From: Geodermatophilus poikilotrophus
GTDB taxonomy: Bacteria > Actinomycetota > Actinomycetes > Mycobacteriales > Geodermatophilaceae
DNA length: 64,000 nucleotides
Reading direction: 5' to 3'
Assembly: GCF_900111455.1 (NCBI RefSeq)
Contig: NZ_FOIE01000001.1
Span: 917,731-981,730, forward strand
In this document: positions 55,736 through 64,000 of the stretch, in pieces
Layout: each line of letters opens with the position of its first letter
Position numbering within the stretch: the first letter of the stretch is position 1
Made by a program: the position numbers and the translations under genes
Notes under the pieces: model-generated
Databases searched by the model: none
What the model saw: only the letters and a program-made list of their open reading frames with translations
What the model was told of the DNA's origin: nothing

Positions 55736-57850
55736 TCAGGCGTGCGCGGCGTCGAGCTGGCGGAGCTCCTTCTTCAGCTCGGTGAGCTCGTCGCGCAGCC
55801 GGGCGGCCACCTCGAACTGCAGCTCGCGGGCGGCGGCCAGCATCTGGTCGTTCATCTGGGTGATGAGGTCGGCCAGCTCGGCACGCGGCAGCCCCTGGAC
55901 GTCGATCCCGCCCGCCTTGGCGGCCTTCTTCGACGACAGCCCGGGCACGGGCGCCTTGCCCCGGGACTGCTGCCGGCCCGAGCCGCCGATGAGCTCGACG
56001 TCCTGGACGTCCTCCGCGGCCCGGTAGATGCCGTCGAGGATGTCGACGATCTTCTTGCGCAGCGGCTGCGGGTCGATGCCGTGCTCGCGGTTGTAGGCGA
56101 TCTGCTTGTCCCGGCGGCGGTTGGTCTCCTCGATCGCCAGCGCCATCGACGGGGTGACGGTGTCGGCGTACATGTGCACCTGGCCGGACACGTTGCGGGC
56201 GGCGCGGCCGATCGTCTGGATCAGCGAGGTGCCCGAGCGCAGGAAGCCCTCCTTGTCGGCGTCGAGGATCGCCACCAGCGAGACCTCGGGCAGGTCCAGG
56301 CCCTCCCGCAGCAGGTTGATGCCGACCAGCACGTCGTACTCGCCCTGCCGGAGCTCGCGCAGCAGCTCCACCCGGCGCAGCGTGTCGACCTCGGAGTGCA
56401 GGTACCGCACCTTGATGCCCAGCTCGAGCAGGTAGTCGGTGAGGTCCTCGGCCATCTTCTTGGTCAGCGTGGTGACCAGGACCCGCTCGTCCTTCTCCGT
56501 GCGCAGCCGGATCTCGTGCACCAGGTCGTCGATCTGGCCCTTGGTCGGCTTGACCACGACCTCGGGGTCGACCAGGCCGGTCGGGCGGATGACCTGCTCG
56601 ACGACGTCCCCCTGGACCCGGCCGAGCTCGTAGGGCCCCGGGGTCGCCGACAGGTACACGGTCTGCCCGATGCGGTCGGTGAACTCCTCCCACTTCAGCG
56701 GGCGGTTGTCCATCGCCGAGGGCAACCGGAAGCCGTGCTCGACCAGCGTGCGCTTGCGGCTCATGTCGCCCTCGTACATGCCGCCGATCTGCGGAACCGT
56801 CACGTGCGACTCGTCGATGACCAGCAGGAAGTCGTCGGGGAAGTAGTCGATGAGACAGGCGCCGGCGCTCCCGGGCGCCCGCCCGTCGATGTGCCGCGAG
56901 TAGTTCTCGATGCCGGAGCAGAAGCCGACCTGGCGCATCATCTCGATGTCGTAGGTGGTGCGCATGCGCAGCCGCTGGGCCTCCAGCAGCTTCCCCTGCT
57001 TCTCCAGCTCGGCCAGCCGCTGCTCGAGCTCGGCCTCGATGGAGCCGATCGCCCGCTCCATGCGCTCCGGGCCGGCGACGTAGTGGGTGGCCGGGAAGAC
57101 GAACAGCTCGTCGACCTCGCGCACGACCTCGCCGGTGAGCGGGTGCAGGTAGTACAGCCGCTCGACCTCGTCGCCGAACATCTCGATCCGGCAGGCCAGC
57201 TCCTCGTACACCGGGAAGACCTCGATCGTGTCGCCGCGCACCCGGAACGTGCCGCGGGTGAACGACAGGTCGTTGCGGGTGTACTGCTCGGTGACCAGCG
57301 TGCGCAGCAGTTCGTCGCGGTCGCGCTCCTCCCCCACCTTGATCTTCAGCGCCCGGTCGACGTACTCCTCCGGCGTCCCCAGGCCGTAGATGCAGGAGAC
57401 GGTGGAGACGACGACGACGTCGCGGCGGGTCAGCAGGCTGTTGGTGGCGGAGTGCCGCAGGCGCTCGACCTCCTCGTTGACCGAGGAGTCCTTCTCGATG
57501 TAGGTGTCGGTCTGCGGGACGTAGGCCTCGGGCTGGTAGTAGTCGTAGTACGAGACGAAGTACTCGACCGCCGCGTCGGGCAGCAGCTCGCGGAACTCGT
57601 TGGCCAGCTGCGCGGCCAGCGTCTTGTTCGGCGCCATCACCAGCGTCGGGCGCTGCGCCTGCTCGATGAGCCACGCGGTGGTCGCCGACTTGCCGGTGCC
57701 GGTGGCACCCAGCAGCACGGTGTCGGTCGCGCCCGAGTTGACCCGCTCGGCCAGCGCCTTGATCGCGGCCGGCTGGTCGCCCGAGGGCTGGTACTCGCTG
57801 ACGACGCGGAAACGCCCGCGGGTGGGCCGGAGGTCGGTGGTCGCGCGCAC
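55736..57850 (-). CDS. uvrB: excinuclease ABC subunit B
   Basis: A 704-residue helicase-like damage verifier of nucleotide-excision repair. Walker A is [11 protein letters not shown], the beta-hairpin region reads [19 protein letters not shown], motif II is VIDESHVT, motif VI is QTIGRAARN, and the C-terminal UVR motif [20 protein letters not shown] ends the protein and would pair with UvrC. GTG at 57850 is six bases from a TACCGT -10, so the mRNA is probably leaderless. Divergent from glgX. Confidence 0.96.
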   Translation of the reverse strand: MRATTDLRPTRGRFRVVSEYQPSGDQPAAIKALAERVNSGATDTVLLGATGTGKSATTAWLIEQAQRPTLVMAPNKTLAAQLANEFRELLPDAAVEYFVSYYDYYQPEAYVPQTDTYIEKDSSVNEEVERLRHSATNSLLTRRDVVVVSTVSCIYGLGTPEEYVDRALKIKVGEERDRDELLRTLVTEQYTRNDLSFTRGTFRVRGDTIEVFPVYEELACRIEMFGDEVERLYYLHPLTGEVVREVDELFVFPATHYVAGPERMERAIGSIEAELEQRLAELEKQGKLLEAQRLRMRTTYDIEMMRQVGFCSGIENYSRHIDGRAPGSAGACLIDYFPDDFLLVIDESHVTVPQIGGMYEGDMSRKRTLVEHGFRLPSAMDNRPLKWEEFTDRIGQTVYLSATPGPYELGRVQGDVVEQVIRPTGLVDPEVVVKPTKGQIDDLVHEIRLRTEKDERVLVTTLTKKMAEDLTDYLLELGIKVRYLHSEVDTLRRVELLRELRQGEYDVLVGINLLREGLDLPEVSLVAILDADKEGFLRSGTSLIQTIGRAARNVSGQVHMYADTVTPSMALAIEETNRRRDKQIAYNREHGIDPQPLRKKIVDILDGIYRAAEDVQDVELIGGSGRQQSRGKAPVPGLSSKKAAKAGGIDVQGLPRAELADLITQMNDQMLAAARELQFEVAARLRDELTELKKELRQLDAAHA

Positions 57851-57856
57851 GGGACG

Positions 57857-57862
57857 ACGGTA
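57857..57862 (-). promoter_or_regulatory. -10 of uvrB, leaderless transcript likely
   Basis: Minus-strand TACCGT ending six bases before the GTG start; no ribosome site. Confidence 0.5.
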
Positions 57863-57944
57863 CGACGCACCAGTGACAGGACGGCGTCCGTGAGCCGCCC
57901 GCGCACGGAGGGACGGACGGGACCTCGGGACTGGCGGTCGGTGC

Positions 57945-57973
57945 TTGCACGTGCTGGGGCCGCCGCCTAGCGT
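57945..57973 (+). promoter_or_regulatory. strong vegetative-type promoter between uvrB and glgX
   Basis: TTGCAC and TAGCGT with an exact 17-base spacer, the best promoter match I see in the window. It faces glgX but lies 337 bases from its ATG, with a long hairpin in between. Confidence 0.55.
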
Positions 57974-57979
57974 CCCCGG

Positions 57980-58112
57980 TCGCAGGAGCGGTCACCGCCG
58001 AGGACCAGTGCCACCCGGGGTCCTGCGCCCCGGACGAGGTCGGACCCGGCGTCGCTGCCCCGGCCGGACCTGCGCACGACGCCCCCCACGGAGACCTCCG
58101 CGGGGGGCGTCG
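57980..58112 (+). ncRNA. candidate small RNA or long structured glgX leader
   Basis: A start near 57980, set by the promoter just upstream, to the end of a long hairpin at 58112 would give an RNA of about 133 bases without a convincing open frame. The hairpin has an 11-bp perfect outer stem (CGACGCCCCCC with GGGGGGCGTCG) and an inner CGGAG-AC-CTCCG. It has no T-run. It may instead be an attenuator in the glgX leader. No named RNA family is assigned. Confidence 0.35.
58077..58112 (+). terminator. two-tier hairpin in the uvrB-glgX gap
   Basis: Outer stem of 11 bp, inner stem of five, with single-base bulges between them. It does not follow either annotated gene, so it ends an unannotated transcript or acts within the glgX leader. 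The remaining stretch to glgX shows a further weak CCTCCCC/GGGGAGG hairpin and nothing else. Confidence 0.5.
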
Positions 58113-58309
58113 TCGTGGGGGCGCTCCTCCGCCCGGGCGTCGTGAGCGAGGTCTCCGCAACTGTCGCCCTCCGGAGGGTTGGACGGCCACGAGTCCGGGC
58201 AACGGCCACCCGGAGCACCACGTGCGCCGACCTCCCCACGCACGCCCCGCGGCGGGGAGGCCACCCGCCCCCGGCGTCCCGGGGGCGCCAGCACAGGAGG
58301 ACCTCGTCC

Positions 58310-60420
<2,111 letters not shown>

Positions 60421-60424
<4 letters not shown>

Positions 60425-62787
60425 GCGGGCCGTCCGTGAGCGAGCCCCTGAGCGAGGACCGCCGCCGGGAGGTCCCGACCGGGACCTACCGGCTGCAGGT
60501 CACCGCCGACACCACCCTGGACGACGCCGCCTCCCTGGCCGGCTACCTCGCCGACCTCGGGGTCAGCCACGCCTACACCTCGCCGCTGCTGCGGTCGGCG
60601 TCGGGCAGCACGCACGGCTACGACACCGTCGACCACGCGCACATCGACGAGTCGCGGGGCGGCCGGGCCGGCTTCGACCGGCTGGTCGCGGCGCTGCATG
60701 AGCGCGGGCTCGGCCTGGTGCTGGACCTGGTGCCCAACCACATGGGCGTCGCCGACCCCGCCGAGGCGCCCTGGTGGTGGGACGTGCTGCAGCACGGCCG
60801 GGACAGCACCCACGCCGGTGCCTTCGACATCGACTGGGACTTCGGCGGCGGCCGGGTGCGCGTCCCGGTGCTGGGGTCGGCGGACGACGTCGAGAAGCTG
60901 GAGGTCGTCGACACCCCCGACGGCAAGGAGCTCCGGTACTACGACAACCGCTTCCCGATCGCCCCCGGCACCGACGGCGGCACCCCGCAGGAGGTGCACG
61001 ACCGGCAGCACTACGAGCTGGTCGACTGGCGGCGCGCCGACCGCGACCTCAACTACCGCCGGTTCTTCGCGATCAACACCCTTGCCGGGCTGCGTGCCGA
61101 GGACCCGGAGGTCTTCCGCGCCACGCACGACCTGGTGCTGCGGTTGGTCGAGGCCGGCGCGGTCGACGGGCTGCGGATCGACCACCCCGACGGCCTGGCC
61201 GACCCCAAGGGCTACCTGGACCGGCTGGCCGAGGCCTCCGGCGGCCGGTGGACCGTGGTCGAGAAGATCCTCGAGCCCGGGGAGGACCTGCCGGAGTCGT
61301 GGCGGACCGCCGGGACGACGGGCTACGACGCCCTCGCCGAGGTCGACGACGTGCTGGTCGACCCGGACGGCGAGGCCGTGCTGAGCGCGCTGGACACCGA
61401 GCTCTCGGGCGCCCCGGTCGACTACGCGCAGTTGGTGCACGACTGCAAGCGCGAGGTGACCGACGGGATCCTCGGCTCGGAGGTGGCCCGGCTGGTGCGG
61501 GTCATCGGTGAGCTCGGGGGGGCGGGCGTTGCCGTGGTCCCCCGTGAGCAGCAGACCGAGGCGCTGGCCGAGCTGCTGGCCAGCTTCCCGGTCTACCGCT
61601 CCTACCTGCCCGACGGCCGCGAGCACCTCGACGCCACCGTGGCCGCCGTGCGGGAACGCCGTCCCGACCTCACCGACGCGCTCGACGCGCTGCACCCGGT
61701 GCTCTCCCAGGCCGGGACCGAGGCGGCGACCCGCTTCGAGCAGACGAGCGGCCCGGTCATGGCCAAGGGTGTGGAGGACAGCGCCTACTACCGGTGGGCG
61801 CGGTTCGTCATGCTCAACGAGGTCGGCGGCGACCCGGCGCGGTTCGGCAGCACGGTCGCGGAGTTCCACGAGGCGCAGCAGCGCCGCGTGGAGCGCAAGG
61901 CCGAGTCGATGACCACGCTGTCGACCCACGACACCAAGCGCAGCGAGGACACCCGCGCCCGGCTGGCCGTGCTCGCCGAGCTGGGGGCCGAGTGGGCCGA
62001 CCTGGTCCGCGGGCTGCTGACCCGGCACCCGCTGCCCGACCGGCCGCTGGCGCACCTGGTGTGGCAGAACCTGGTCGGCGCCTGGCCGCTGTCGCGCGAG
62101 CGGGCGCACGGCTACGCGGAGAAGGCGGCGCGCGAGGCAGGGACGTCGACGACCTGGACCGACGTCGACGAGGAGTTCGAGACCGCGCTGCACGAGATGG
62201 TCGACGCGGCCTACGACGACGAGCGGACCAACGCCGAGATCGAACGGTTCGTCGCGCGCATCGCGCCGTTCGGCCGGTCCAACTCGCTGGCGCAGAAGCT
62301 GCTGCAGCTGACGATGCCCGGCGTCCCGGACGTCTACCAGGGCACCGAGCTGTGGGACCTCTCGCTGGTCGACCCGGACAACCGCCGTCCGGTCGACTAC
62401 GACCAGCGCCGCCGGCTGCTGGCGCAGCTGGACGCCGGCGAGGTGCCCTCGGTCGACGAGACCGGCGCCGCCAAGCTGCTCGTCGTGTCCCGCGTGCTCC
62501 GGGCGCGCCGGGAGCACCCGGAGTGGTTCGCCGGGTACGAGCCGGTGCAGGCGACCGGCGTCGCCGCCGACCACGTGGTCGCCTTCGACCGTGGTGGCGT
62601 GGTGGCCGTGGCGACCCGGCTGCCGGTGGGCCTGTCGATCGCCGGCTGGGACGACACCGCGCTGCGGCTGCCGACCGGGGCCTGGCGCGACCTGCTCACC
62701 GGCGGCCGGTTCGTCTCCGACGCCGAGGGGCTGCCGGTGGCCGGGCTGCTCGAACGGCTGCCGGTCGCCCTGCTCGTCCGCGACTGA
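60421..62787 (+). CDS. treY: maltooligosyl trehalose synthase
   Basis: A 788-residue GH13-family enzyme that turns the reducing end of maltodextrin into a trehalosyl unit. Key segments: [19 protein letters not shown] at the start, [28 protein letters not shown] with the nucleophile Asp, and [29 protein letters not shown] late in the protein. GTG at 60421 overlaps the glgX stop (GTGA). The partner treZ, which would release trehalose, does not follow here; the operon ends in repeats. Confidence 0.95.
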
Positions 62788-62940
62788 AGAAGGACCACCC
62801 TTCCCCCCACGGCTCGCATGCTCGGCGCGGGCCCCTGGAGGGTGGCCGTTCCCGTGTCACCAGGCTCGCGGCGGGACCTGCAGAGGGCCACTGTCCTCCC
62901 CACCGCTCGCAGGCTCGCGGCGAGCCTCTGGACGGGGCAG
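62788..62940 (+). repeat. tandem palindromic repeats after treY
   Basis: A full copy starts right after the TGA (AGAAGGACC, arms CCACCCTTCC and GGAGGGTGG, core CACGGCTCGCATGCTCGGCG), followed by a half copy (AGGCTCGCGGCGGGACCTGC) and a third with CCACCGCTCGCAGGCTCGCG. Together they fill 150 bases of the 535-base gap. After them come about 200 bases without a clear element, then the rpf riboswitch. Confidence 0.75.
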
Positions 62941-63088
62941 CGAGGCGAACTGAGGTGCAGGTCACGTCCCCGCGGGTGCACGCGCGCCCGCGGGGACGTG
63001 ACCAGGTGATCTGTCCGGTCCCGGCCCCGGCGGCCGGCCGTGCCACCCCCGTTGCCTCTGCGGCACGAGGTGTACCGCCGTGACCTGA

Positions 63089-63898
<810 letters not shown>

Positions 63899-63905
63899 CG
63901 CGCAC

Positions 63906-63938
63906 CGGCGGCCGGGGGACGCGCTCCCCCGGCCGCCG
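63906..63938 (+). terminator. rpf terminator
   Basis: Perfect 14-bp stem (CGGCGGCCGGGGGA with TCCCCCGGCCGCCG) and five-base loop, seven bases after the stop. Confidence 0.75.
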
Positions 63939-63947
63939 CCGGGTGCC

Positions 63948-64000
63948 CGGTGACGGGCTGGATCGGCCCCGCTGCAGGGTCCCGCCGCGAGCCCCGCGAC
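63948..64000 (-). repeat. palindromic repeat copy cut by the right edge
   Basis: GTGACGGGCTGGATCGGCCC, then GCTGCAGGGTCCCGCCGCGAG; in this orientation it is the distal half of the element. By analogy with the other copies, a gene on the minus strand should end just beyond base 64000. Confidence 0.65.

Noticed and set aside
58115..58309. In-frame upstream extension of glgX
   Set aside because: The family starts at the CBM48-like segment just after the ATG at 58310, which has AGGAGG ahead; the extension is basic and unstructured.

Overview
The window is a high-GC actinobacterial chromosome segment. The gene content (sufRBDCSUT, rbpA, whiA, rpf, opcA) and very high G+C at third codon positions fit an actinomycete, and the overall flavour suggests Geodermatophilaceae or a close relative; that family-level guess is inference. 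Almost all of it is housekeeping DNA in conserved order. I see no phage, transposase, CRISPR array, rRNA or tRNA.

Layout: 1-4466 holds a truncated ABC exporter, an enoyl-CoA hydratase, a small HTH protein, an ABC-F ATPase and a membrane protein. 4540-6336 is a large unknown membrane protein. 6456-13407 is a complete Fe-S cluster assembly operon read leftward (sufR-sufB-sufD-Rieske-sufC-sufS-sufU-sufT), nearly every junction overlapping. A ClpC-type ATPase (13593-16136) and heme A synthesis genes ctaA/ctaB follow. 18796-27457 is a rightward pentose phosphate operon (tkt-tal-pgi-zwf-opcA-pgl). 27827-39087 carries, leftward, uvrC-rapZ-yvcK-whiA-gap-pgk-tpiA, an orphan peptide-binding lipoprotein, secG and rbpA. 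39157-53742 mixes hydrolases, an enoyl-reductase-like protein, uvrA, an amidase, a beta-propeller protein, an SDR, a formamidase and a degenerate S9 peptidase. Two tandem terC genes, uvrB, glgX-treY and a resuscitation-promoting factor close the window.

Regulatory RNA is rich at the right end: each terC has a yybP-ykoY-type manganese riboswitch leader, and rpf has a ydaO-type c-di-AMP riboswitch with a 10-bp closing stem. A SufR-like operator overlaps the sufR start codon.

The most unusual signal is an interspersed palindromic element of about 60-75 bp. At least nine loci carry it, several in tandem. It usually sits directly after the stop codon of a gene and always in the same orientation relative to that gene. 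Its outer arms differ in sequence from copy to copy but stay self-complementary. One copy lies in frame inside an amidase gene. Other points worth a second look are an S9 peptidase that has lost both its Ser and His, a perfect 13-bp inverted repeat at the 3' end of yvcK, and a promoter-plus-hairpin unit between uvrB and glgX that could encode a small RNA.
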